DNA from: Bradyrhizobium sp. KBS0727 | GTDB taxonomy: Bacteria > Pseudomonadota > Alphaproteobacteria > Rhizobiales > Xanthobacteraceae | Assembly: GCF_005937885.2 (NCBI RefSeq) | Contig: NZ_CP042176.1 | Span: 2,103,501 to 2,167,500, forward strand | Reading direction: 5' to 3' | Length of the DNA: 64,000 nucleotides | Shown: positions 41,909 through 51,022 of the stretch, piece by piece | How the letters are laid out: each line of letters opens with the position of its first letter | Position numbering within the stretch: the stretch's first letter is position 1 | Made by a program: the position numbers and the translations under genes | Notes under the pieces: generated by a model | What the model was told of the DNA's origin: nothing | The model's input: the letters and a program-made list of their open reading frames with translations, nothing else | Databases searched by the model: none

Positions 41909-42364
41909 CTAGTCGCGCAGGCTTGCAAGATACGCCACGATATCCTCGATCTGTTCAGCCGACAGGATCGGCTTGCCGCGCCAGGAGGGTCCGACACGGT
42001 CGAGCCCGTCGGTGCGATAATAGGACGGCATGATTGTCGCGGCATTGAGATGCGAGGCGTCCACCAGCCTGAGCCGAAGCTGACCCTCCGACCAGCGGCT
42101 GCCGGAACCGGCGAGGCTGGGGGCCAGATCGCCCTGGAACTTCAGTTCCGGAAACGGGCCGCTATGACAGAGAATGCACGTGCTCGAGCGTTCGACCACC
42201 AGCACGCGCCCGCGCGCTGCGTCGCCCGGGGTGGCCGTGAGCCGCTCCGGAATGGCGTCGCCGACAATCTTGTAGGAGCGCAAGGCCTGTGCGCCGGCCG
42301 GCAACGGCAGCGCCAGCCACGCCGCCCCGAGCCATGCGCCCGCGATCTGGATTGCCCTAACCAA
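41909..42364 (-). CDS. soxX: SoxX, monoheme cytochrome c
   Basis: A 151-residue cytochrome with heme motif CILCH and the SoxX-type context GRVLVVERSSTCILCHSGPFPE, LAPSLAGSGSRWSEGQLRLRLVD and an axial Met in TIMPSYYR. It pairs with SoxA. I choose the TTG start at 42364 because it gives a proper signal peptide (VRAIQIAGAWLGAAWLALPLPAGAQA) and overlaps fccB by 8 bases; the open frame reaches 42439 but that part is only antisense of fccB in another frame. Confidence 0.85.
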   Translation of the reverse strand: MVRAIQIAGAWLGAAWLALPLPAGAQALRSYKIVGDAIPERLTATPGDAARGRVLVVERSSTCILCHSGPFPELKFQGDLAPSLAGSGSRWSEGQLRLRLVDASHLNAATIMPSYYRTDGLDRVGPSWRGKPILSAEQIEDIVAYLASLRD

Positions 42365-43631
42365 AGATATCCACCGTGATCGTCTTGAACCAGTTGTCCG
42401 CACGCTCCGCTTCACGCCGGCGCTCCTCGCGCGGCGCATCGACGGGGCTTGTCGCGCTCTCGACCTCGGCGAACTGCCCGTCTTTGGGCAGATAGATGCC
42501 CGACAGCGAGAACGCGTAGCCGGGTTCGACCGTATTGTAGCAGGCTCCGGTCAGCCGGGGCGTCTCCGGCGGCTTGCCGGACATCATGTTCACGATCGCA
42601 GCGGCGCAGGCCTTGCCTTGCGCCTGCGCGGCGGAGGCCGATTTCGGCAGTTGTCCAGCGATGCAGGCGTCGCCGATGACATGAATGTTGGGCACCAGTT
42701 TCGAGGCAAAGCTGACGGGATCGATCGGGCACCAGCCGGTGTTGTCGGCGGCGCCTGCGATTTCGGCGATGCGGCCCGCCTTCTGCGGCGGGATCACGCT
42801 GGCGACGTCGGCGGTGTAGTTGCCGAAATCGGTGACGATGGTGTTGGTCGTGGCATCGACCGACGTCACCCGGCCGCCTTGCGACAGCGCGATCCGTTCG
42901 ATCATGCCGGGATACAATTCCTTCCAGGCGGCCTCGAACAGTTTTTGCTGCGAGAAGCCGTCCTTGGCGTCGAGAATCAAAACCTTCGAACGCGGCTTTT
43001 TGTTTTTCAGGTAGTGCGCAATCAGGCTGGCGCGCTCGTAAGGCGCCGGCGGACAGCGTAAAGGGGCCGCAGGCACCGCCAGCACCACGGTGCCGCCATC
43101 AGCCATGGCTTCGATCTGTTTGCGAAGAAGCATGGTCTGCTCGCCAGCCTTCCAGGCATGCGGCATCTTGGCGGCGGCGGTTTCGTCGTAGCCGGGCAGG
43201 GCGTCGAAGCGCAGGTCGATGCCGGGCGCCAGCACCAGGCGGTCGTAGGGGAGCGAAGCACCGTCGGCCAGGGTGACGGTGCGCGCCGAGGAATCGATCT
43301 TTGCCGCGGCTTGCGCAACGACGGTCACGCCGCTGGCGGCGACCCCGTCATAGGTGAACTGCTGCATCGGCAGTTCCCGCAATCCCGCGATCACTTCATT
43401 GCTGAAGGGGCAGGCGGTAAACACTTGATTTGGCTCGACCAGCGTCACCTGCAGTTTTGGATCAAGCTGCCGCAGCGCCCGCGCACAGCTCGCGCCGCCA
43501 AAGCCGCCGCCGATCACGACGATGCGCGCCGCGCCCTGCGCGAACAAAGGACGCGCCATTGCGGAAGCAGCGGCAGCCGAAGCGATGCCGCGAGCGACAT
43601 CCCGGCGCGACAGCCGGCGCGTAACGTCCAT
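42357..43631 (-). CDS. fccB: FAD-dependent sulfide dehydrogenase, FccB/SoxF type
   Basis: A 424-residue flavoprotein with a Tat signal (SRRDVARGIASAAAASA). The FAD motif is VIGGGFGG, followed by VTLVEPNQVFTACPFSNEVI, where Cys is part of the redox disulfide; the second Cys region is GWCPIDPVSFASK. ASLPYDRLVLAPGIDL is conserved. FccB oxidises sulfide and passes electrons to a cytochrome partner, FccA. No fccA gene is adjacent, but soxX follows directly and encodes a monoheme cytochrome. It heads the sox operon. Confidence 0.88.
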   Translation of the reverse strand: MDVTRRLSRRDVARGIASAAAASAMARPLFAQGAARIVVIGGGFGGASCARALRQLDPKLQVTLVEPNQVFTACPFSNEVIAGLRELPMQQFTYDGVAASGVTVVAQAAAKIDSSARTVTLADGASLPYDRLVLAPGIDLRFDALPGYDETAAAKMPHAWKAGEQTMLLRKQIEAMADGGTVVLAVPAAPLRCPPAPYERASLIAHYLKNKKPRSKVLILDAKDGFSQQKLFEAAWKELYPGMIERIALSQGGRVTSVDATTNTIVTDFGNYTADVASVIPPQKAGRIAEIAGAADNTGWCPIDPVSFASKLVPNIHVIGDACIAGQLPKSASAAQAQGKACAAAIVNMMSGKPPETPRLTGACYNTVEPGYAFSLSGIYLPKDGQFAEVESATSPVDAPREERRREAERADNWFKTITVDIFG

Positions 43632-43686
43632 GCGTTAAATCCGAAAATGAGCGAGCGGCGGCCGGCGCAGGCCGCCGCTCATGTTG

Positions 43687-45879
43687 TCAGGCGAAGCTGA
43701 TATTCTGGTCCCGCAACGGCACCGAACGGATGCGCTTGCCGGTCGCCGCGAAGTAGGCGTTGAGCACCGCCGGTCCCGCCACGCAGATGGTGGGTTCGCC
43801 GACGCCGCCCCAGAAGCCGCCGCTCGGCATCACGATCGATTCCACCTTCGGCATTTCAGCGATCCGCATCGAGTTGTAGGTGTCGAAGTTGGTCTGCTCG
43901 ATCGCGCCGTTCTTCACGGTGCAGCCGCCGTAGAACAGGCCGGACAGGCCGTAGACGAAGGAGCCCGCGATCTGCCGTTCGATCTGCGCCGGATTGACGG
44001 CATAGCCGGGATCGGTGGCGGCGACGATGCGATGCACCTTGATCTTGTTGCCGTTGGTCACCGAGATCTCGGCGGCACCGGCGACGTAGCTGCCATAGCC
44101 CATATGCTGGGCGATGCCGCGATAGACACCTTGCGGCGCCGGCGTGCCCCAGCCGATTTTCTCGGCCACCGCGTTGAGCACGGCCAGGTGCTTCGGGTGT
44201 TTCGACATCAGCTTGCGGCGGAACGCCAGCGGATCCTGGCCGACCGACTGCGCCAGTTCATCCATGAAGCATTCCAGATAGATCGCGTTGTGATTGACGT
44301 TGACGCCGCGCCAGAAGCCGGGCGGGACATGCGGATTTCGCATGGAATGCTCGACCAGCAAATTCGGCACGCTGTAACCGATGGCCGCCTCGCCGGACGC
44401 GTTGAGGCCCTGGAATGCCACCGGATCCTTGCCGTTCTCCAGAGCTGCCGGGCGCAACGTGAACAGGATGGACTGGCCGGACAGCCTGACATGCAACGCG
44501 ATCAGGTTATTGTCGGCATCGAAGGCCCCGGTCAATTTGCACTGCGTGATCGGGTGATACATGCCGTGCTGCATGTCTTCTTCGCGCGACCACAGCAACT
44601 TGACCGGCGTGCCCGGCATTTGCCTGGCGATCAGCACCGCCTGCCGGACGTAGTCGGTCTGGCCGCGACGGCCGAAGCCGCCGCCGAGCATCTGCTTGTG
44701 CACGTCGCATTTGTCGGCCGAAAGCCCGGAAGCCTCCAGCGTCGCCGCAAAAGCGGCTTCGCCGTTCTGGGTGCCGCACCAGACCTCGCATTTGTCCGCG
44801 CTCCAAACGGCTGTCGCGTTGAGCGGCTCCATCGTGGCGTGGTTCTGGTAGGGATAGTTGTAGACCGCCTCGACCTTCTTGGCGGCGCTGGCAATCGCCG
44901 CCTTGGCGTCACCGTTGGTATTGCCGACATAGGCCGGCTGGGCATTGTCGAGGCCTTCGGCGAGCCATTTGGCGATCGATTCGCTGGAGACCTTGGCGTT
45001 GTCGCCTTCGTCCCAGACAACAGGCAGCGCTTCGAGCGCAGTCTTGGCGTGCCACCAGGTATCGGCGACGACGGCGACCGCGCTGTCGTCGACCTTCACC
45101 ACCTTCTTGACGCCCTTCATGCCCATAACCTTGGCTTCGTCGTAGCTTTTCAGCTTGCCGCCGAAGACAGGGCAGGCCTTGACGGCGGCATTGAGCATCC
45201 CCGGCAGCTTGACGTCGATGCCGTAGATCATCTTGCCGGTGGTCTTGTCGACGGTATCGAGCCGCTTCAATCCCTTGCCGGCGATCTTCCAATCCTTGGG
45301 ATCCTTCAGCTTGATATCGGCGTCCGCGGGCGGCGTCAGTTTCGCCGCGGCCTCCACCACCTTGCCATAGGTCGTGGTCTTGCCCGAGGCCGCATGCGTG
45401 ATCACGCTGTTGGATGCCGTGCACTCCGAAGCCGGCACCTTCCACTCGTTGGCCGCGGCCTGGACCAGCATCATGCGCGCAGTGGCGCCGCCCTTGCGGA
45501 CATAGTCCTGGCTGGAGCGGATGCCGCGACTGCCGCCGGTCGAGAAATCGCCCCAGGCGCGCTTGCGGGCGACATTTTGGCCGGGCGTCGGGTATTCGGT
45601 CGTGACCTTCGACCAGTCGCATTCGAGTTCTTCGGCGACGAGCTGGGCGAGGCCGGTCAGCGTGCCCTGACCCATCTCCGAACGGGCGATGCGGATCACG
45701 ACGGTGTCGTCGGGGCGGATCACCACCCAGGCGTTGACCTCGGGGGAGCCATCGGCGGCGCGGACCACGGTCGGTCCGCCAAAGGGAATGTCGAGGCCGA
45801 GCGCAAGTCCGGCGCCGGCAGCAGCGGTGCCGATCACGAAGGCGCGGCGGTTGAGCTTGGGTGAGACGTGCTTGTTCAT
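43687..45879 (-). CDS. molybdopterin-binding aldehyde/N-heterocycle dehydrogenase large subunit (IorB-like)
   Basis: A 730-residue enzyme of the isoquinoline 1-oxidoreductase beta-subunit type. A Tat signal is present (LNRRAFVIGTAAAGAGLALG), so it works in the periplasm. The molybdenum domain motifs are visible: RSEMGQGTLTGLAQLVAEEL, GGGFGRRGQTDYVRQAV and the catalytic-glutamate segment GGVGEPTICVAGPAVLNAYF. Unlike NicB in this window there is no cytochrome extension, so electrons must go to a separate carrier. The start at 45879 has AGGAGGATGTC upstream. The iron-sulfur subunit gene lies 10 bases before it. Substrate unknown: aldehydes or N-heteroaromatics. Confidence 0.87.
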   Translation of the reverse strand: MNKHVSPKLNRRAFVIGTAAAGAGLALGLDIPFGGPTVVRAADGSPEVNAWVVIRPDDTVVIRIARSEMGQGTLTGLAQLVAEELECDWSKVTTEYPTPGQNVARKRAWGDFSTGGSRGIRSSQDYVRKGGATARMMLVQAAANEWKVPASECTASNSVITHAASGKTTTYGKVVEAAAKLTPPADADIKLKDPKDWKIAGKGLKRLDTVDKTTGKMIYGIDVKLPGMLNAAVKACPVFGGKLKSYDEAKVMGMKGVKKVVKVDDSAVAVVADTWWHAKTALEALPVVWDEGDNAKVSSESIAKWLAEGLDNAQPAYVGNTNGDAKAAIASAAKKVEAVYNYPYQNHATMEPLNATAVWSADKCEVWCGTQNGEAAFAATLEASGLSADKCDVHKQMLGGGFGRRGQTDYVRQAVLIARQMPGTPVKLLWSREEDMQHGMYHPITQCKLTGAFDADNNLIALHVRLSGQSILFTLRPAALENGKDPVAFQGLNASGEAAIGYSVPNLLVEHSMRNPHVPPGFWRGVNVNHNAIYLECFMDELAQSVGQDPLAFRRKLMSKHPKHLAVLNAVAEKIGWGTPAPQGVYRGIAQHMGYGSYVAGAAEISVTNGNKIKVHRIVAATDPGYAVNPAQIERQIAGSFVYGLSGLFYGGCTVKNGAIEQTNFDTYNSMRIAEMPKVESIVMPSGGFWGGVGEPTICVAGPAVLNAYFAATGKRIRSVPLRDQNISFA

Positions 45880-45889
45880 GACATCCTCC

Positions 45890-46339
45890 TCAGGCGTTCG
45901 CAGCGGCGTGAATGGCCTCGCGAACCTGCTGAAAGGTTCCACATCGGCAAATATTGGTGATGGCCTCGTCGATATCCTGGTCGGTCGGCTTCGGCTTTTC
46001 CTTGAGCAGGGCGGCGACCGCCATGATCATGCCGCTCTGGCAATAGCCACATTGCGGAACGTCGTTGGCCACCCAGGCCTGCTGCACCTTGTGCAGCGCG
46101 CCATTGCCGGCGAGGCCTTCAATGGTGGTGATCTGTTTGCCGACGGCTTCGCTGACCGCGATGCCGCAGGACCGCATCGCAACGCCGTCGATGTGGACTG
46201 TGCAGGCCCCGCATTGTGCAATGCCGCACCCGTATTTGGTCCCGGTCAGTCCGACATTCTCCCGAATAGCCCAAAGCAGCGGGGTGTCGTCTTCGACGTC
46301 CACCGTGATTAATTTACCGTTGATAGTGAGGTTTGCCAT
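45890..46339 (-). CDS. [2Fe-2S] subunit of molybdenum hydroxylase (IorA-like)
   Basis: A 149-residue protein with [18 protein letters not shown] (plant-type ferredoxin cluster) and [10 protein letters not shown] with ICRCGTF (second cluster). Length is normal for the small subunit. It is exported only as a complex with the Tat-signal-bearing large subunit. Start 46339 is preceded by GGGGATACGCG. It begins the two-gene transcript. Confidence 0.88.
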   Translation of the reverse strand: MANLTINGKLITVDVEDDTPLLWAIRENVGLTGTKYGCGIAQCGACTVHIDGVAMRSCGIAVSEAVGKQITTIEGLAGNGALHKVQQAWVANDVPQCGYCQSGMIMAVAALLKEKPKPTDQDIDEAITNICRCGTFQQVREAIHAAANA

Positions 46340-46487
46340 CGCGTATCCCCTGTTAGCTCAATCCATCGAGAGAGCCGCGAGGCGATGTTGGCCTGCAATC
46401 TGGAACAGTTCAAATCAAGAATACGCGCTTGCGAGATGGAAGAAAATTGATGGACCGGGGTTGCGCGGCGGCTTCATTACATGACCG

Positions 46488-47882
46488 TCATGTTCGCGAT
46501 GGCGCGACCGCCAGGCGCAGGAAACTCATCAGGCTTCCGAGTCCGGCAAAGCCGGCGCCGAGCGCCAGCGCAATGGTCGCGCCATTGTGACCGCCGAGGG
46601 CAAAACACAGGGCGGCGAGCGCCGCACCGAGGGTTTGTCCGGTCAGGCGGGCGGTCGCGACAATGCTGCTCGCGCTGCCGCTGCGATGCGGCGGCGCGCT
46701 CGACATCAGTGCCCTCAAATTGGGCGTTTGAAAGAAGCCAAATCCGATACCGCACACCACCATGCGCCAAACGATGTTGGCGGTGCCGGGATCGGCGGGA
46801 AGCGTCGCCAGCAGCACCATTCCCACGCCCAGCAGCGCCAGACCGAGGCCGCCGAGAATGCCGACCGGAAAGCGGTCGGACAGCCGGCCACCGATCGGCG
46901 CCATCATGGCCACCACCAGCGGCCAGGGCGTCATGAAAAAACCGGTCTCGACCTGCGAGCGCATCAGCACGTCCTCGAAGTAGAACGGCAGCGCGACCAT
47001 CGCGAGGCCCTGCACCGAGAAGGAGCAGACCGACGTGGCCGCCGAAAGCGCGAACATCGGCCGCTGGAACAGGTCGATTGGCAACATCGGCGCCGGGTGG
47101 TCGGCATTCCGGCGGGTCAGGAACCAACCGAGCATTAGTGCGCCGACGAGTTCGGCCACCACTAGCGCAGGCGGCGCTCCGTGCGCCGCGCTGCCGATCC
47201 CGATAATGAAGAGGCCGAGGCAGCTTGCGGTCAGGGTCGCGCTTAGAAAATCGAACGCGTGCACCGCGCGCGGTGTCTTCGGCAGCGTCTTCAGGCCGAT
47301 CACGACGGCAATCACGCCGAACGGCAGGTTGATCGCGAACAGCCACGGCCAGTTTCCGACCGCCAGGATCGCGGATGCGATCGTCGGCCCGAGCGTCATG
47401 GCGGTTCCGACCACCAGCGCATTGTGGCCGAAGCCGCGGCCCATCATGCGGGTCGGATAGACGAAGCGGACCAGCGCCGCGTTCACGCTCATGATGCCGC
47501 TCGCACCGAGCCCTTGCAGCGCCCGCGCCGCGGTCAGGCTGGGCAATGACCAGGCAAAGGCGCAGCCGAGCGAGGCCAGCGTGAACAGCAACAGGCCGCC
47601 GAGATAGATCCGCTCATGGCCGACGATTTCGCCGAGTGCGCCGAGCGGCAGCAGGGTCGCGACCAGCGCAATCTGATAGACGTTGACAACCCAGACCACG
47701 TCGGCCGCGCTGACTTTGAGGTCGGCGGCAATGGCCGGGAGAGCGATGTTGGCAATCGCCGTATCCAGCGAGGCCAGCGCCAGCGTGGTAAAGATCGCCG
47801 CGACCGCCCAGCGCCTGAGTTCCGGGGGCAGGCCATCGCTGCCCGCCATGGGCGGCTTCGCTGCGGTCAGGTCAGTCGACAT
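46488..47882 (-). CDS. MFS transporter, DHA2-type drug efflux family
   Basis: A 464-residue membrane protein with about 14 helices. LDTAIANIALPAIAADLKVSAADVVWVVNVYQIALVA is the typical first-helix region of DHA2 exporters (motif D1), and RALQGLGASGIMSVNAALVR follows motif A and B. Related proteins expel drugs or dyes by proton antiport. The start at 47882 is chosen because the family starts there. No TetR or MarR regulator is adjacent, so the substrate cannot be guessed. Confidence 0.87.
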   Translation of the reverse strand: MSTDLTAAKPPMAGSDGLPPELRRWAVAAIFTTLALASLDTAIANIALPAIAADLKVSAADVVWVVNVYQIALVATLLPLGALGEIVGHERIYLGGLLLFTLASLGCAFAWSLPSLTAARALQGLGASGIMSVNAALVRFVYPTRMMGRGFGHNALVVGTAMTLGPTIASAILAVGNWPWLFAINLPFGVIAVVIGLKTLPKTPRAVHAFDFLSATLTASCLGLFIIGIGSAAHGAPPALVVAELVGALMLGWFLTRRNADHPAPMLPIDLFQRPMFALSAATSVCSFSVQGLAMVALPFYFEDVLMRSQVETGFFMTPWPLVVAMMAPIGGRLSDRFPVGILGGLGLALLGVGMVLLATLPADPGTANIVWRMVVCGIGFGFFQTPNLRALMSSAPPHRSGSASSIVATARLTGQTLGAALAALCFALGGHNGATIALALGAGFAGLGSLMSFLRLAVAPSRT

Positions 47883-48166
47883 CTTGATCGGGCTCTCCAC
47901 GCCGGCGCGGCCGCGCCCTCCGCGGCGTGTACTACGGACACGGGACGGTCCACAGGCACGCCGCTGCATGATGCGTATGCGAAGAGACGGCGTGGGCCCC
48001 GAAAAGGGGCAGGTTCGTCTCCAAGCGACACCGATTTCACGGCGTCCGCGCCATTTCGTCCCGCCGACTTTCGGATAGCTTTCGGCCCGGGTGCCGATCG
48101 ACTAGGCTCCGGGCCAACGGCGGCCGCAAGACCGAAAAAAAGACGGCCGGCGGCGAGGGGAAGCGT

Positions 48167-49936
48167 TTGCACGGACCTGCGGGACGGCGCACCGAAATCA
48201 CGCACAGCGCCAGTGAGGGCGTGCGTCGGCGCGTGTGGAGCGCGCTTTGGGTCACGCTGCTGCTGGCGATCCTCGGCTTTCTGGTGATCTATCCCGTCTT
48301 CATGCTGCTGTTGGGCGCGCTCACCGACACCAATCCGGTGGTCGATGGCTTCTCGCTCAGCCATCTTTCGATCACGAATTTCCTCACCGTGCTGGCGAAC
48401 CCCAATGTCGCCGAGGCCTTGCGCAACACGCTGATCGCCTGCGGCGGCGGTACCCTGATCGCGGTCGTGATCGGGCTGTTGTTTTCCTGGATCGTGGTTC
48501 GCACCAATACGCCGTTCAAGGGTTTTATCGCCGCCGCCAGCATCCTGCCGCTGTTCGCGCCGCCGCTGGTTGCGGGCGTCGCCTGGGCCATCCTGGGTTC
48601 GCCCAAGACCGGCCTGATCAACACCATGTTCAAATGGATCGGGCTCGACTGGCGCGTCGATCTCTATTCGCTGACCGGGCTGGTGTTCGTGTTCGGCATC
48701 TACTACGCGCCCTACGTCTACATGTTCACCTCCTCGGCGCTGCGCAACATGGATCCGAGCCTGGAGGAGGCCGCCGAGATTTCCGGCGCCAGCGCCTTCG
48801 CAACGCTGTTCTCGGTGACATTTCCCCTGATCATGCCGGCGATCGTCTCGGGCATGCTACTGTCGTTCATCGTGATGCTCGGCATCTACGGTATTCCGGC
48901 GGTGCTGGGCGCGCCGACCAACCTTGCGGTGCTGACGACCTACATCTTCAAGCTCACCAACTGGTCGCCGCCGCTGTACAACACCGCGGCCGCGGTCGCG
49001 ATCATCCTGATGGTCGTAACCGGCGGGCTGGTGTTCCTGCAGCAGAAGGTATTGAGCGGCCGCAGCTACACCACGGTGGCCGGCAAGGCGTTTCGCCCGC
49101 GCAGCCTCGACCTCGGCCGTTGGCGCTGGTTCACCTTCGGCCTCGGCATCGTCTACCTCGTGATCGTGGTGGTGCTGCCGTCGCTGGCGCTGATCGTGGC
49201 GGCGTTCCGCAAGTTCATGTTCATCCGCGACGCCGCCAGCCTGTTCGACATGCGGCAATATTCGTTGATGCATTTCAACAGCATCTTCGACAATCCGCTG
49301 ACGATGCGGTCGATCTACAATGCGGTCGAGGTCGGCGTGATCACGGCGGTGGTCGGCGGTGCGCTCGCATTTGCCATCGGCTACACCATTCATCGCACGC
49401 AAGTAACCGGACGGCGCTGGATCGATCTGATCTCGACCGTGCCGGTTGCGATCCCCGGCCTCGTGGTCGGCGTCGCCTATCTCTGGGCGTGGATCGGGGT
49501 GCCCGGCGGGCTCTACGGCACGATCTGGATTCTCGCGCTGGCGTTCATCGCGCGCTTCATGCCGGATACGGTGAAGGCGCTGTCGACCTCGTTCCTGCAA
49601 ATTCATCGCGAACTGGAGGAAGCCGCCTGGGTCTGCGGCAAGGGCATGCTCGGAACCATCAGGACCATCGTACTGCCACTGGCGCGGCCCGGCGTGATCG
49701 CCTCGATGACGCTATTGTTCGTGCTGGCGATCCGCGAACTCGGCTCGTCGCTGTTTCTCTACACCAGCAACACCATGGTGATGTCGGTGCTGCTGCTCGA
49801 CTATTACGAAGGCGGCAATATCGGCAAGACCGCCGCGTTCAGCATCGTGCAGACGATTCTGCTCGGCGTTCTCATCGGGGGCGCCAACTGGCTGTCGCGC
49901 GGTGCCGCGCAGGGCAGCGTCGCGCGTACCGGATAA
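48167..49936 (+). CDS. ABC transporter permease, iron(III)/polyamine type, duplicated domain
   Basis: A 589-residue permease with two copies of the binding-protein-dependent permease domain, as in FbpB/SfuB-like iron(III) importers. EAA loops are visible in EEAAEISGASAFATLFSVTFPLIMP and EEAAWVCGKGMLGTIRTIVLPLARPG. The TTG start at 48167 has GAGGGGAAGCG upstream; GTG codons some 17 residues later are alternatives. It begins a three-gene operon of permease, binding protein and ATPase. The ligand may be ferric iron, thiamine-like or an organic acid; the binding protein does not decide it. Confidence 0.86.
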   Translation: MHGPAGRRTEITHSASEGVRRRVWSALWVTLLLAILGFLVIYPVFMLLLGALTDTNPVVDGFSLSHLSITNFLTVLANPNVAEALRNTLIACGGGTLIAVVIGLLFSWIVVRTNTPFKGFIAAASILPLFAPPLVAGVAWAILGSPKTGLINTMFKWIGLDWRVDLYSLTGLVFVFGIYYAPYVYMFTSSALRNMDPSLEEAAEISGASAFATLFSVTFPLIMPAIVSGMLLSFIVMLGIYGIPAVLGAPTNLAVLTTYIFKLTNWSPPLYNTAAAVAIILMVVTGGLVFLQQKVLSGRSYTTVAGKAFRPRSLDLGRWRWFTFGLGIVYLVIVVVLPSLALIVAAFRKFMFIRDAASLFDMRQYSLMHFNSIFDNPLTMRSIYNAVEVGVITAVVGGALAFAIGYTIHRTQVTGRRWIDLISTVPVAIPGLVVGVAYLWAWIGVPGGLYGTIWILALAFIARFMPDTVKALSTSFLQIHRELEEAAWVCGKGMLGTIRTIVLPLARPGVIASMTLLFVLAIRELGSSLFLYTSNTMVMSVLLLDYYEGGNIGKTAAFSIVQTILLGVLIGGANWLSRGAAQGSVARTG

Positions 49937-49959
49937 CGAAATCAACGGGAGGATTGGCC

Positions 49960-50994
49960 GTGCACAGAAGGAACTTCGTTAACGCCATCGCGCTGGCCGG
50001 CATCGCCGGTTTCGGACTGGCATCGGGCGCCTTCGCGCAGGCGCAGCAATTCGGCTCGCCCGATTTGATCGCTGCCGCGAAGGCGGAGGGCAAGCTGGTG
50101 TTCTACACGGCGAATTTCGCCGAGGTCGAACAGCTCGTCATCAAGGAGTTCAACAAGCGTTTCCCCGAGATCAAGGTCGAGATGGTGCGTGCGCCCGGCG
50201 GCCAGCTGATCACGCGGGTCAAGACCGAAGCCGCGGCCGGCAAGTTGATCGCCGACGTCGTCGATCATTCCGACCGCGCCTTGATGAAACCGCTGGAAGA
50301 CCTGTTCCAGGACTACGCGCCGCCAAACGCCGCCGACTACAATCCCGAGGCGTTGATTTCGCCGAAACTCTGGCCGCGCGCGACGCTGGTCTGGTCGATC
50401 GCCTACAACACTGAATTAGTGAAGGATGGTCCCAAAAGCTGGATGGATCTCACCAAGCCGCAATATGACAAGATGACCGGGCAGGTGTTCGCGCAGTCCG
50501 GCGGCACCACCTGGACCCGGATCATGTTCGAGCGCCAGGTGCTGGGCGAAGACTACTGGGCCAAACAGGCTTCGACCCACCCGATCCTGTATCCGTCGGG
50601 CGCACCGATGTCGGACTCGCTGGTGCGGGGCGAGGTGGCGATGGGTCCGTTGCTCTACAACGCAATTTATCCGAAGCAGAAGGACGGTGCGCCCATCAAG
50701 ATATTCTTTCCGCCCGAGGGCGCTCCGGTCAATCCCTATGCCAGCGGCATTCCGAAGACCGCGACGCATCCCAATGCGGCAAAGCTGTTCCTGAACTGGT
50801 GCCTGTCGAAGGAGGGGCAGACCTTCATGATCAAGGAACTGGGCAATCTGACGTCGCTGAAGGAGCCGCCGGTCTATCCCGAAGGCTTCGATCCCAAGGT
50901 GGTCAAGGTCTGGTACCCCAAATTCGACGACTATGTGAAGCTGCACGGCCCTTGGGTCGCGGATTGGGACAAGATCTTCGGTTACCGGCAGTGA
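49960..50994 (+). CDS. ABC transporter extracellular solute-binding protein (iron/polyamine-type)
   Basis: A 344-residue periplasmic protein starting with GTG and an N-terminal signal (MHRRNFVNAIALAGIAGFGLASGAFAQA). The mature start LIAAAKAEGKLVFYTANFAEVEQLVIKEFNKRFPEIKVE is typical of the FbpA/PotD-like family 1 solute-binding proteins. Tyrosine residues that would bind ferric iron cannot be judged here. GGGAGGA precedes the start. The gene sits between permease and ATPase genes, an uncommon order, with 23 and 28 base gaps. Confidence 0.86.
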   Translation: MHRRNFVNAIALAGIAGFGLASGAFAQAQQFGSPDLIAAAKAEGKLVFYTANFAEVEQLVIKEFNKRFPEIKVEMVRAPGGQLITRVKTEAAAGKLIADVVDHSDRALMKPLEDLFQDYAPPNAADYNPEALISPKLWPRATLVWSIAYNTELVKDGPKSWMDLTKPQYDKMTGQVFAQSGGTTWTRIMFERQVLGEDYWAKQASTHPILYPSGAPMSDSLVRGEVAMGPLLYNAIYPKQKDGAPIKIFFPPEGAPVNPYASGIPKTATHPNAAKLFLNWCLSKEGQTFMIKELGNLTSLKEPPVYPEGFDPKVVKVWYPKFDDYVKLHGPWVADWDKIFGYRQ

Positions 50995-51022
50995 GTGTTG
51001 TGCGCATCAAGAAGGTTCGTTC

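Noticed and set aside
43681..45864. 727-residue plus-strand open frame
   Set aside because: It lies exactly antisense to the IorB-like gene, has Asp/His/Arg-rich shadow composition and no domain.
48235..49959. long N-terminal extension of the solute-binding protein
   Set aside because: It is an out-of-frame shadow of the permease gene; a GTG with a good ribosome site and a signal peptide starts at 49960.
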